Positions 23,630 through 37,174 of a stretch of DNA of 64,000 nucleotides are shown here, piece after piece (position 1 is the stretch's first letter; each line of letters begins with the position of its first letter). The stretch comes from Toxotes chatareus (lineage: Eukaryota; Chordata; Actinopteri; Toxotidae): NCBI GenBank assembly GCA_016801885.1, contig CM028884.1, forward strand, positions 4,050,501 to 4,114,500. The letters are read 5' to 3'. The notes beneath the pieces are model-generated. The model was given only the letters and a program-made list of their open reading frames with translations, did no database searches and was not told the origin of the DNA. Position numbers and translations under genes: made by a program.

Positions 23630-26600
23630 CTAGATGGAGGGAGAGAAGGGAAAGGACAGGGAGGATCGGCGAGGGGTGAGATTACTTTCTTTGAAATCAT
23701 TAGGTTTTAAGAAATATCGAGTTTTTGAGAGCTGCTATCAAAAGTTTGGTTTGAGCACTTGCTTTGTTGACGGCCAATATTTGGTGCTGGTATTCAAAGT
23801 CTCTAAGACAGCACTGAAACCACTGTAACTGAATGATGTGTGCTAAAGAATTAAGTGGCTTATAAAGTGTTCCATATTGCACAGCACAGGCTGACAGAGT
23901 GGTATACAGAACTTACCAAATTGCTAATATCGTCTCTGTATATTAATGTTAATGGGGATTATTGCACAGAGCCTGTCGTGATGTCGTTTTTTCCTCACAT
24001 CCCATGGCAGTCAACAAACAAAAGACATTCTATTTTCTGACTTACTCAAATGGGAAATTAAAAGTTAATGAAGTGTTTAAGACTGCTTGTGTGCTCGGCA
24101 CCATATGTAAGGAATTATGGAAAAGCATTGCCTACCAACCTGCGCTGGCAATCCATCATCATGCATGCTGAACTTCAAAGGTTCATGCAGACACATAACA
24201 CTGAACACTAAGCATCTTATTGTTTCTGCTAACACTGTGGAGGCTTCTTTCTTCACGCAACAGTAGCCTCTATTTAGTGACTGTATCAGAACTGAGACAC
24301 ACAACTTTCAAGATTTAAATTTCTGGATATAATATAACAGAACATACAATATAACAGTGTTCAAGTATTTTCCTGGGTCTGTTTTTACGAAGTCAAAAGG
24401 ATAATATGGGATATAACATGGTTATTTTTTTTTCTTCCGGTAGCTATTATTGGCAACAAATGTCTGCCTCAGTCAGAAGCTGCCTTGACTAATGTCGTCC
24501 ATCAAGTTAGTGCACTGAAGTCTTTCCTAATATGACTATCATGCAGTTGATCATTACATTAAGGACGGTTCCACTTTTTCATTAGTCCTCAGTCTGTGGC
24601 AGCGAGGGCAAAAAGTAAACTTACGGAAAAGTCTGAGCCAAATAGAGTGACGTATTTACATTCAATTCAAGAAACTTGACATAGCTTACAGTATGTCAAG
24701 ACCATAGTACGTCTCTGTCGGCTGTATTCAATTAAAAATAATAACAGGTCATTACAGTTCATGTCCAAAAGCTTGTTGTTCCCAATTTTTTCCACTGCTA
24801 CCCTGATGCTACACTCCCACACACCCACTGCCAGAGTTAGGGATCCTGTGTCCACTACAGCATTTGTTCTCATGTTTCACTTTGAGTAGCCTACCAACCA
24901 TTTGGTGCTGTCAGAGTTAACTCCTAATCTGGTAAACCGAGGTGTTTACAGTATATACTCATACTCATTATAATTTAGCACTGAAAAACTGGAGATCATA
25001 AAATAGATAATGATGGGCTGGGCCACGTTCAGAGCTGTTGTAAAATATTCAAGCTCTATGTAATACATTACATCAGTATTACTGCCCCAACCAAGTTATT
25101 TCAAAGATTTTGTTGTGACGTTTGCAGAGCACCACTTCGCAAAAAGTCTCTGATGCTGGCACGTCAGTCATCATGCCAGTGACAGGGCATAAATATGAAT
25201 TGTCCCTGAAATCTCGCTGGCGCTCAAACTACATTGAGAGAAAATGGTGGATTAATATCCTTGCTTCTGGCATCGTGCAATTAAAAAGCACCTGTCCAGT
25301 CAAACATTCCTGTTCTAGCAAAGACGAGTGCTAATATAACTGAACAATTAACAGTGATATCCGGATAAATGTTAATAATCAGCTGTGCGTCGTTCCCAAC
25401 GATGGCCCTCTGCTGACCTAAAATCCCTGTAAACCATCGCCTCTTGGGGCTTATTGCTTCAGTTTGAGTCAGTAGAAGTTGAGAGTCAAAAGAAGCTGAC
25501 AAAAATCAAATTCCCTTCTCACTGCTCTTCAGTCTGCTGTGTCTGACTTCAGCTGAGCTTTCGTCATCCCTCTTGCTGCATCCCTTGCAATGTCAGTCTG
25601 TCTATCAGCGCCCTTTCATCTCCTGTGTCTCTTTTACCTCCTGCCTCGCTTCACTCTTTCATGAAGTTTTTCACCGTAACTGACGTTTTTACATTGTGCT
25701 GCTTTCAAATAATTCACAAACGCTTTCTACTGACAGTCTGTTTTTTAACTGTGCCTTTATGAATCCACTGTTTTCTATCAAGCTTACTTACGACATGTAT
25801 CAAGATGCACAATAACATTATCACCTCCTTCTAAGATGATTTCATGTGATGGATCTTACTGCATCTTCACCTTGAGCAAGAAGAAATTAGGTGTTGTTGA
25901 GTACATGAGATGCTGCTCTTCTCTAATTGCCTTGTCAAAGCTGAGATGTGCCTTTGTGATGAGAGCCCCATACTTCATTATACTGCCTCTCATATCGGTG
26001 AAAAAAAAAAACCCTGGCAGGGTCATTTTTTAAGCCACAGAGATTGCAAGTTTGTTGTTAGCCTCTCTTTGCCTCTCAACTTTTTTTTTTTTTCAATTAC
26101 CTGCAAGTTGATTTAGCCTGCTCCAGCTGCAAGCTGAGTTGCTGCTACACTTCAGGAATGATCCAATTAATGTTAATGTATTGGTAGAGGCCAGACAATT
26201 GACCAGAGAGAACAGAGTAAATTGGATATATCAGTTCAATCCAAAACCTCCCTCCTTTGTTTAACTTATCCGTAGTCGTCTTTAGGCTCTACCTTACTCT
26301 CCCCAAATCTTGGTTACCTCATTCATTAACTTCTCTCGTTTACTGTCCCCCCTGGGACCCTTCACCTTTTTTTTTTTTTATTTTCTTTTTCATCTCAGTC
26401 TTTCAATTTCCATCTCCAGGCTGCCCCCTCCCCACCCTCAGGGGAATTTCTTTCTTTCTTGAACCCCAGTGAATACTAACACTATCACCCTCCGGCCCTC
26501 CTTTTACACCTGCACTGGGGCAGTCAGATATGTTGGAGCTGGCAGAACACTCAAAGCCACAAAGGACGCCTGCATCGGCCTGGCAAAAACAGACCTTTTC

Positions 26601-26799
26601 ACAGATATGCATACTTGTACACATGAACTTGTGTAAATGCGTATGGACACGTGCATGCTAGGTGTAAGCATGTGCAGACACACACCAAAAACCAGTTAAA
26701 GGGTAGACTGACCAAATGGCACATCTGGCACAGCTAAGGAGCATTTTTGTCAAGATTGACGTGACATTATCTCAGGAGATGAGGACAGAGTTCTGTGCT

Positions 26800-27200
26800 C
26801 TCAAAGGAGGCACACAGGATAGAAGTGAAGCAGCAAGAAGAGAGAGAGTAAGAATCAAGGGGGAGCGACAAGGAGCTGTAAGAGTCAGAAGTAACACAGA
26901 AGAAAAAAGTGGAAGATGTGGAGGAGAGAAGGAAATGGAAAAAAGTAAGAGTGAAGGAGAAAGAAAAAGAATGGAGTCTCAGAATGAAGCAGGTGTGATT
27001 TAGAACAAAGCTGGGAAGAAGGCAGAGTTCAAACATGGCTGGTGACAGGTGGGATGATGGACAGTGGGGAAAATAAATGAAAAATGATTGATGTCTGCAA
27101 AACAAAAGGGAGAATCAGAAGGTGACGAGTAGAGAAGAACATGAGGATGGGATGAATCAGAGTGAGGGTTAACAGAAAGCAGATGGAGAAAGCAAAGAAA
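26800..27200 (+). repeat. Purine-rich low-complexity region
   Basis: The plus strand is dominated by A and G (GAAGAGAGAGAG-, GGAAATGGAAAA-type words) over about 400 bases. It generates Glu/Lys/Arg- and Ser/Phe/Leu-rich chance ORFs on opposite strands. Confidence 0.75.
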
Positions 27201-30156
27201 GAAAGAGTCTGAGCTGAGGATGTGATCCTGTATTCTAAAACGTCCTTGATCCACTTCATTCATTCATTTTTACAGTATTTTTGTTAATAAGCTGAACAGG
27301 CTTGCAGAAATTAAAGCTGTGTAAGTTCAAATGTTTTTTTTTTGTTTCAAACAAAAATTGTTATGAGTCTGAGTCTGAATTATTCATCAAGGATAATTCC
27401 CAAGATCTGCAATCAAACAGGGGAACAGATTTTTACCCGGCGCTGCCTGTGTGTTAACCAGAAACTATGAGATGTGGTACTGGAAACCAGACACATCATG
27501 TCTGTCAGTTTATAACTATACTAGTGCAGTTCCCATTAAAAATGTGCTTGTTATTGCATTAATAGTTCAATATTTTATTCAATCATCTAACCTCCCAGTA
27601 CAGTTCATGCACTGCACTTTCGCCCTCAACAATACGCACATGGGATTTGAAGTCGATTGGATGAGCAGTTGTCAAGAAAATTGAAGGACAGTCAGAAAGA
27701 AAGACAGATGGACAGAGATTCCTCCATTTATAATTGAACATCAATATCAAAGCCCTTCAGCCAGGGTAAATGAAGAGGACACACACAGTAGTCCTATCAG
27801 CATGTGTCTTAAAAGTAACTGAGACTAAAACCAACAATGAATTTACCCAAATTAAATTAGCCAAAGCTTGATTTAAACTGCTAAGTCGCTATGAAACAGA
27901 TTTTTATTTTCTCATCAGCACGAGGTGGAGAAAAAGAAACAGAGAGGGGAGATCTGATGTTTATTTCAGGTCTGAGTTCTGGGAGAAAGTTTATGTTCAT
28001 GCCACAGGGACTCACCAAACTTATCTATTAGTTCAGTATCAGCACTGATTCTGACCTTATTAAGCAAGTCAGGTATGAGCTGAACATGACAGGTCAACAT
28101 AAAACATTTTTGTATTTTCTGCTCCCTACTCCCCAGTGAACACAACACAGCTCTCATTTCATTTGTGTCTTTCCAACACAAGAATATATTTATGATTTAC
28201 AGAAAGTTTCTGCCTTCTGGTAACATTGAGAAATAAAGTACACCTCCTTTGCATTATTATGCTTGATTAGGTAATATAAATGATATGTTTGTCTTTTTAT
28301 AAAACAACATTAGATCTTTTTTCTAGGAAACCCTTGCAAATATTCAAAGTAAAGTGAGCACTAACAAACACTTAACAAGATTATATTCTTCACAAATGAT
28401 GAAGCACAAGAAATGAATAGCAAATACCAAACAACAGGTAATTAATTGAGGGCAACCAAGCAAGGGAAATCGAAAGCCACAGTTTTCCCAGTAAGCGTCC
28501 AGCTCTCTCGGATTTGTCCCTCACAGTTTGTCCCTCTTGCCCAGTGCATGTGGGAAAGGCTCCAAAACAGATGGATAAGTTTCTAAATAACTTATCATTT
28601 TTTCATAATTTTAAATTGCAAAAAAGAAACAACTACAAATCAAGGAATAGAGATCCTATAGCCTTATACCCACATGAAAACATTCATATTATTGTCCTTA
28701 TGGCTGGATAATAACTGCTGAACTTCTCTTTCAATGCCTTGGCAAAGTTAAATGGAACTGAGCAGAATGAAAGAGCTCCACAGACGCATACAAACAGAAA
28801 CGGATAAAGAAAAGAATGTGAGAGGTTAGCTCCAAGGGCCTGCTGGGAATGCAACAGGCTGTCAGACCAAATGGGTGCATCTTCATAGGGGCCAGCATTC
28901 CTTTTAAATGCTCTGGGTTTACTACGGATAGGACAAGACTTTGCTCTTAAAGGACTCATACACATGACCAACCTTTCTTTTCTGCGACTCATACGTAATT
29001 CATTACCTCCTGCGCTGAGACAGACAAGAGGGAGGAGGGGACTGAGAAAGAGAGACAGAGACAGAAAGAGACAGAGAGAGAGTAAATGTGTATGCTTTGT
29101 GTGCTAGGAGAGCCTGAACTCCCACAGAGTTGGGGCTCTTAAATATAAAAAATGTCCTCCTCTTCTGACGGCCTGGGGATACACAGGAGTCAAACCGCGA
29201 GCATATGGACTGCATAAACAGCATTACAAATCATATTGCTACACACATATACCCACCCTTCACCCACACACACTCACACAGACGCAGTCACATATACACT
29301 AATGCCCACAGAAGTCAGCCTGTGTGCGAATCAGCAGGTGATGCAGCAAGTGCAGAGCAGAGAGCTTCTTGTATAAACGATCTGTCAGCATGCTAGCCAA
29401 CCCCGCAGTCAACACATATTGGAGCAGCACTTCCTATTTCAAAGGCATTGCAAAGCTAAGCTGGGGCGGTGAACATAACGCCAAAGTGAATCTGTGTGTG
29501 TTTATGTGTGCTGTTGCTTTCTAGATCCCCTTTCTTCCATTTATGGTCTTTATTCAGCACTCAGCCCTCCTTTCTGATGGTGATACCACATAAATACATA
29601 TAACATGTTCAGAACAGGTTCCTTTTGGTTCAAGGGAAGAGTTAAATACAAACACATGCTCCTGCCAGTCTTTATCTGCCCCCATGTCAGTAAACTTTTT
29701 CCATTCTGCAAGGGTGTTGTGATTACACAAATTTAATTTGTCTTGTTAATTTGTCTATCGATTGGACAAGCACTGGCCTCTGGCTGGTAGTCCTTGCATG
29801 TGTGTGAGAGAACAGTCCTGTGTGTTTGCTAAAGCGACTCAAAGCATGTCTAAAGCTTTCAGCCATGTTTGTTATTTACTGTTCATGTCACCGGACACAA
29901 ATCATTACGGTGACAATCAGTCTCACTAATACAACTGAGGTCAAAGTGTGGCACTGCTGATCAGGCCTGGCAGACATGATGCTAAGTGAGGCAATTATAT
30001 TGTATGTGGTGCCAGGCGTATTGACAAAACCGTATTTATCTGATGACCTTCAAAAAATCTGGAGAAATGCCAATATAATGCCCTTTTCTGAATAATATGC
30101 GTTTTTCAAAAACACTCAGGCAACATGTAGATATGTAATAATGAAGATGACTGAAG

Positions 30157-30546
30157 AAATAATTTGACGTTATGATAAATATGTTGATTTATTACATGAG
30201 GTTGGAGTCAGGTTGATACCACTCTTATGTTTGTAACATAAATATGAAACTGCCGCCTGCAGCTGATTAGCTTAGCTTAGCATAAAGATGCAAAGGCAAG
30301 AAAAGACTCACTGATTAACATGTTACATCATCATATAATTTTTAAATTGAATTTTTACAAGATGACAAATTGTAGTTTTACAAAAGGTTATGTGCTTGAC
30401 AGTTTCATGGGGCGTGATTTCGTGGAGTCTCCTGGTTGCCTGGCAACTCTACAGCGATGTCAACACACCTGAAACTCATTGCACCTGCCAAGAAATTGTC
30501 CAGCAAATAAACACATTTCCCAAAATGTCAAAAATATTCCTTTAAG
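30157..30546. repeat. Dispersed teleost repeat copy (MITE-like), diverged
   Basis: The central words TTGATACCACTCTTATGTTTG, GATTAGCTTAGCTTAGCATAAAGA, ATTAACATGTTA, GTTATGTGCTTGACAG, and the end CCCAAAATGTCAAAAATATTCC match in order a common fish repeat that I recognise. The ends form an imperfect inverted repeat (AATAATTTGACGTTATGA... versus ...ATGTCAAAAATATTCCTTTAA). The length of about 390 bp without an ORF suggests a non-autonomous element. The family name is not assigned. Confidence 0.6.
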
Positions 30547-32326
30547 TTAGCCTAATAGGCTGCTCCAGAAGCAGTCAGCAGAATTACCCAAGATTTGCCA
30601 AAGAAAAAAAAAAAAAAGAAAAAAAAAATCAGTTTTAACTTCTGGACAGTTTTTGTCTGAAATTTCACACAGTATAAGAAATGTTCAGCTTGAAGACATT
30701 CATGTGTTTTTACTGAGGCTTCCATTTCCAAATTTATTTACATCATTAAGCCTACATCACTGAAAAATCATCCATAATTGAACAAAGGCAGCACTTTTCT
30801 TAAGCAGAGCTGATTTGTCTTGCTGTGAATTTAAGTGATATTTTCCTCTTTTCTTTAGGATGCCACACTCAGCATGTGTGTCCTCAAAATCAAAGGACAG
30901 AGTACTTACCACAAGGAAACATTCAGGTCTTATCTATAAATCAATAAATCGTTATGTATGATGAATCTGACATGACTGGATGTTGACATACTTCTTCTTC
31001 CACACAGTAATTCCAGCTGATTGTAACAGAGGTATAAATACCTACTCTAAGTATATTACAGATCAGATCACCACTGGGAAAAACCCCCATAGGTGGTGAG
31101 AGGTGGTAGTCACAGTGTCAAAGTAAATGCCAATCAGACAGGTAGTGGGACAGCTAGGACAGAGCCATACTTGTCAAAAATGTAATGTTAAAATGGAAGC
31201 AAGAAGTATTCACTGGAAACTTCTGGGCCACAAATATACCTAGAGAAAGTGATGCACATCAAATTTTCCTCAACTAAATCTTATCTTGACATAAGATGGA
31301 CAGTGGCCCTGTGTTAATAACAGAGGTCTGTGTTTAAATCCTTCCAGCTCTGTAGCCAGGCTTTAATGGACACATCCAAAAATAAAAAAAAAAATGAATA
31401 AAAAAAAAATAGACCACCTCTGGTTACAGAGCGACAATCATTCATGTATTTGATATCTCTGGTGTAAGCCTTGTTCTGGATACAAACAAACAACTGCATA
31501 CTCATCAGAAATTTTAAGCTTGTGCCTGGATTGTTACTAACTGTAAATGCCTATTAGCTATTCTTAAGCGCTAATAGCTGATAATGGTTTTGAGTCAAAC
31601 TAATCATAATGCCCAGGTGAATTAGTATGCAAACACAGTTTGCTGTAAGGGTTGGCTGCATATTTGTATTCTGTTATGCTGTTTTTACTGCAGACTCCAT
31701 CTATAGCAATCAAAATAACTGATTAAAAAGAAAAAAAAAAAAAGCTAACACAGTTCCTGAAACAAGTCCTGAGAATTATCCGAAGTGTTTGCACATGAAA
31801 GCTCAGTTACAGAAGGCTGGTACAACTGTGTTTGTTTGTGGCTTGAGTTACACGTCATGACCACTCATTTTAAAAGGTTACTCTACGCTCGTGAATAAAA
31901 TATATGTACAGTGCTGTTCAGTGAAACTAAATATTATTCTTTTGTTCTGGGAATGAGGATGAACTCCATGCATGAGAATGGAGAATGTAGAGAGCTAAGC
32001 TAGGAACGAACTGACCCTGAACTGTTAACAAAGTTGGCTGCCCTAAGCTCAGAATGTCTTTATGGAAATTTAAGGCTTCACAAATTAATCAACAACATTT
32101 ACATGATGGTGAAGATAAATGGATTTAAGGACACATCCAATGTTCTGGTCTTACCTAGAACACGACAGGTCAGCTTAGGAATGGGTATTATTATATGCCC
32201 AATATGCACACGCACGCATGCACACACGCACACAAACTACACTATCTCTGTGTTATAACCATGTAATCTCTTCCCCCCCAGCAGCTGAGGATTGGATATA
32301 GTACACAGCTACGTTCCCAGTGTGTG

Positions 32327-32329
<3 letters not shown>

Positions 32330-32361
<32 letters not shown>
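32330..32361. repeat. (GT)n microsatellite
   Basis: A pure dinucleotide run of about 31 bases. A shorter GT run lies at 32503-32521. Confidence 0.94.
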
Positions 32362-32362
<1 letters not shown>

Positions 32363-32596
32363 TTACACCTTCTCTGGCCTACACAGTAGGACTGGCTCGG
32401 TACAGCTGCCCTGCGGCAGGATAAAGGGCGGATGAGTGGGCGGCTTTGGAACAGCAAACCAGCATCTCAATAAGAAGCTGAAGGTCTGTGTGTGGAAATC
32501 TTTGTGTGTGTGTGTGTGTGTGAAGCAGTGGGGAATGTGATCAGGCTCAATGGGCAGCATCGCTTAACAAGGCTTAATAGCAAGGTGAACACTGTA

Positions 32597-32597
<1 letters not shown>

Positions 32598-32629
<32 letters not shown>
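32598..32629. repeat. (CA)n microsatellite
   Basis: A pure CA run of about 31 bases, 240 bases right of a GT run in the opposite sense. Confidence 0.94.
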
Positions 32630-32631
<2 letters not shown>

Positions 32632-35547
32632 ATCACACAGGATAGCGATATGTTCAAAATGAGAATGATGGAGGTATATTAGTCTCATGTGCCACTTGAC
32701 ATTCATAAATGAAAAAGGCAGTTCAGGTGGTACATCAGTCTCATTTGCAGCTGCCTACCATTTCCTTTTGTCCTCTTCTCCTGCCTCTGTTCCCTCAGAT
32801 CCATATTCCACGTCTCTTTCTCTCCAACTCCATCTGTATCTTCAAACTACTGTTATAATACTCTGTCAAGCTACACTTTCAACTTGGAGTCATGCCCCGG
32901 ACACAGTGCATTGCCTCTCACACTATCATTTCCAGTTCAGCTGGTGTACGTGTCAGGATGAGACCTTCAGGATTCACTTCACAGTGTGTTTGATTGAATC
33001 ACCCCAGTTTGTCTGACTCCTCGTGTAATTAAGCACCAATGCAATATGAACATCGTGTGAGCATTGGATGCCTGAAGCTGTGCTTATAGGTTGAGGTTGA
33101 GGTTGGAAAGCATTTCCTGTTCCCTGGTGCCCTGCTAATCTTATTTAATCAAAACAAGTTGTTGTTTTTGATGTTTTAGAGAAGACAAGTTCAGATTCTG
33201 GTCAGGGAAATCAACTGTGTGTCACCTTCACATCATCAACATATTTCTATTACTTTGTTCTTTACGTTATTCACTCACTGACTCACAGCTTTATCTTAAA
33301 TCTAAAAGGCATGCAGGGCTTATTATGTCTGTTTGGCTTTCCTTTTGTTAACTTTTGCCCTTTATATGCTCTGCAACTGGATACAATTTAATCATCTCTA
33401 TGGTGCACAAGGACAGTGAGGGTGACTGAAAGGGTAATTTGATCAATTTTATAGAACTTTCTTTTATTTTCATACAGCTCAATTGAACTCAGTCTACAGT
33501 ATACTCCGTGCCGTCCTCCTTTCTCTCCCTCACTCTTATATCTGATATTCTTTAAAAAATTCTGTCTCTACCTTGTATGATTAGTGAGATACACAGTTTG
33601 TGGTATAGACGGGCTACTGCAATATATGGTGCCAATATTATCCTTTTTTATTAAAAATCAGAGATTGGCCGTTCAGTGTTAGTCACATCTGAATGTGATG
33701 GAGGTTTGTTCCTGACTATGGCCAGTGAGTATGTTTTTTTAATAACATTTGTAAATCAGATGGTTTTGTGCATTATGTGCCCAAGTAAAGAAATCCTGTG
33801 TGTGTGTGACTGTTCTACCTAAAAGCACTGGAAAACCTGCCTCACCTTGGCTAAAGGAACCATTAACCGGAAAAAAAAAAAATATATATATATCATTCGT
33901 TGTTAGGGAAGTGGTTATTGTTCTGGAAATGTTTGTTTCATTAAGGATTATTTGATTAAACTCGCTGTTCAAACATCAGTATCTGGAAATGGTTGCAAAC
34001 AATCCCCAAAACTTATTTGAAAGACGAAATCAAGGGGAAAGCCAAAGGTATTGCTGTAAAATTGTGTATGTTATAAACGTCCATCACAATTTACAGACCA
34101 ACAATCAGGTTCCACCAACATTTCAGGTAAGCTCACTTTGAGTTTTACTTCCAAATACAGATTCGAAGACCCTCAACGGAAGGACCCTGTCTCAACATTT
34201 GGTATTTTATTATTGTAGTCATTGCATATTGTAGTTAGATGTTATATATCTAGTTTTATTATTGCATTTATATATTGTGATCTCATGGTGCATATTCCTA
34301 AATGGGAAGGTTGTAAATAAATAAAGGTGTGTTCAGTCAAACTACCACAAACTAATTTACACACAGGAAGCCTGGTAACAGCCTGTATTATTACAGCAGT
34401 GGAGTTCTTTGTCTTATAAAAGCAGAGTGAAGGAACTATAGAAGTTGCAGTGAAGTTGAGAAAAATAGGTTTAAAGATTTCAGGCCGGATGGCAAACTGT
34501 GAAAGAGATATAAAGGTTGTTATGCTTTCACTTTATGTCTTGCTAAGCTGATTGCCATAGAACCCACACAATACCAAGAAATGCAGTCTTCACAGAAGAC
34601 GAGAGAAAGTCTGATATCTACCAACAAAATGTTTTGTTTTCATGGAAATTACATACTGTATATCATATTTCCTCTGAAGTAAAACAGGTGTCAGAGAGTC
34701 AGATACAGTTTATAACTCAGTTTTGACCAAATATGTAGTTATAGTGAATTTTGCCTTTGTAATCTCTGACCTCTGAGCAAATAATCAAGCTGCCATGTAC
34801 TTTGCTGTGTTTCATGGAAACTTGGAAATGACAGTACACACTACATAAACAATACACAGAGTGGTATGCAGTGGGTCAATAGGGGACCAACAGTTTTGAT
34901 CATGGGCTCCCCCCAGCAGGTCAAATCTGCCACGGCCACTGGACTTTGTTGCAGTGATATTGCAGGGTTCTCAGATCTCGGAGTTTACATTGTCATGATG
35001 ACAGACAGAAATAATGAGCAAAACTATGAAAATGAGACCCAATTCGGAATAAACTGGAATTATCCGTTAATGCTAATGATGAACAATAGTCATTACTGAG
35101 CACAGAGATTTTCAAAATTCAGCACAGAGATTACTGGCACAAACAATCACATATCAGCAGCTTTCATCTTCAAATATTGGAAAAGGCACTGGACAAATCA
35201 TCATAACACTGTCTGGTACACTGATAGACCGGCATACATACACATACACACTTTACTGCAGTTTTATTAAGCTCCAGCACAGTCCAGGCTTGATGATGGA
35301 TTTTTTTTTTCTTTTTTACAGGCAGTAGGTGAACCTTGAAACAAGTTAATTAGAGCTCTAAATATGTACAGCTTGACTCTAATTACAATCTGTGCAGTGA
35401 CAAATCAGCCTTTACTCCACTAATAAACTCATTAACTGTTTAGGATCCAATAACACACGTTGAGTTGCTTTCAGATGCACTCAGACCCTCTGACACCAAG
35501 CAAAGCTAAAGAAATAATTCAGGATTTACACTGCAAACCTGCTCATA

Positions 35548-35613
35548 ACACACGCACGCACACGCACACGCACACGCACACGCACACGCACACGCATGCA
35601 CACGTACACACAC
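35548..35613. repeat. (CACACG)n hexanucleotide microsatellite
   Basis: About ten CACACG/CACGCA units, decaying to CA at the right edge. Confidence 0.92.
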
Positions 35614-36959
35614 AACAAGTCCAGCTCTCCAGGCAGACCTCACCTCCCACACATATTACTTTGGCAGTGATGGAACAACAGCATCTCTCCCAAGAGAGAG
35701 GACCAATGCAAGGGAAGAAGCAGCGAGAGAGACAAGGAGGCGTGAGTCTCTCAGATTAAAACACTAAATATACCAAGATGTACAAGACATTTTGTTCTCT
35801 GTTTCTGTCTGTCTATAATGCCTGCCTGCCGCCCTGAATTCAACAAGCTTTATTGTGTTAGAAGTTCAACAATATTGCCACAGCACCTGAAGAAAAGACC
35901 AGCATTCTCCCTCAAGGGCTGCAGATGTAAACCTGCCAAGGCTCGGTTTACACACATTTTCAGGTATTCCTGACCAAAATTCTCAGTGTACACCTTAGTG
36001 AGTAACAGGAGTGTGTATGACTGACTGTCCACTGCACATCCTCCTTTTCTAAGTTAGCAATTGTGTAAAAGCAATTATATTAAAATAGAATCAAAGCAGT
36101 ACACATCAGAATGTATGGGGTGTCAGATTTAATAAGATCAAAATCAAAGAGTGCGTGCGAGCGGTTGTGTAAGAGTGACTGTCACTGCTTAATCCTCAGG
36201 TCGTGGCAAGTTAATGCACACAGGGAATTAAACCTGAAATGGATTTCCGTTCTTGTCTTGTAACATTCCTCAGTCTTCAGGCAAAATGAAAGAGGGGATT
36301 CAGGAGGTGATGTACAGTGTATTTCTTCAGTCTACTTTCTGTTTCTGTCCTTGACTAATGATGAGATGACATCCTATGCAGTTTGCTTTGTGTCGACATG
36401 TCCTTTTTTAATTGTCACCTGTTGTTTTTCTTTCCAACCTCCCTCTCTGAAGACCCAGTTATATCAGGAAGCAGCAAGGCAAAATTCACCCATACATCTT
36501 TGTGAAATTTTTAGTTAAAGGTTGGTAGCATGGTGACTACACACTTTGTGCAAGATATGAGTGTATTTGGTGAACTGCTGTAGTTTGCAAGTTCATTCAT
36601 TAAGGAGTTTTACTGAAGAAGAGAAAAAGCTCTCTGACCTAACGAGCTTGATAATGTGACAGATAGCAAAATAGTTTGCTCAGTTGCTAATGGGAAAATA
36701 AGTTCACACAGTTAATTCAAAAGACATATGCGTACAATCGACTCCTGTGTCGTAACTGTTCGCAAGCCCCTTATGGAGCAGTTTTCATCTGACAGAGCAG
36801 GTTAAATAAAACATGTTTAACATGTTTAATCATTTAAAAGTTGAATTTGTTTTCTCAAACCATCAGTGGGTTGCTGTTATACGAAGGCTACTGAACTTGC
36901 TCAGATCCTATATCCTAGTCCATATCCTCACACACTGGGAGATGTTATTAAGCTCCTAC

Positions 36960-37174
36960 CTATGGCCATGAAGTCCTCGTGGTCCCAGGCCTGCAGCTGG
37001 GCTAAGGGGCCGCTGTACAGCAGCAGTCCATCAGCCACATCTGTGATGAACTCCAGAGACATGTGACTCTCGAAACAAGGCATCATGGGAGGAAACCAGG
37101 CATAGCCGTTGCCGTGGAAACTGTGCTTGTTCTGCTGGCACTCCGGCCCTTCGAACTGAGCTGGGCATTGGCAC
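36960..37174 (-). CDS. CadN-like cadherin exon (2nd in window): end of EGF-1 and start of LamG-1
   Basis: The exon is 215 nt: one base completes a split Arg codon, 71 codons follow (fragment residues 94-164), and one base is left for the next. The acceptor is CTTCTCCTCCAG and the donor GTAGGA. The first twelve residues (CQCPAQFEGPEC) supply the last three cysteines of EGF-1. Then SFHGNGYAWFPPMMPCFESH opens laminin-G domain 1, continuing through MSLEFITDVADGLLLYSGPL to DHEDFMAI. 'SFxGNGxAW(F/Y)P', 'FESHxSLEFIT' and 'DGLLLYxGP' are distinctive CadN-type phrases, the best single piece of evidence for the gene's identity. The Met codon pair in FPPMMP is not a start. Confidence 0.95.

Larger units (their letters stand above)
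23630..36959 (-). other. 13.3 kb intron inside LamG-1
   Basis: The donor is GTAGGA at 36954-36959 and the acceptor CATCTAG. It contains a purine-rich block (26800-27200, plus strand), a dispersed repeat copy (about 30157-30546), several CA/GT microsatellites between 32200 and 32630, a CACACG hexamer repeat (35548-35613) and a TAATTA-rich patch (35350-35450). The open frames here are low-complexity or random; none has splice-bounded homology. Confidence 0.7.

Noticed and set aside
23338..23700. 120-codon minus-strand frame
   Set aside because: It is the wrong frame over the true LamG-1 exon (23502-23629); the cadherin frame reads LIDGTPTLKIN...RRWHRLDV.
26716..27263. Overlapping frames of 95, 112, 87 and 76 codons
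   Set aside because: Purine-rich low complexity; several frames on both strands are open at once, as expected of such composition.
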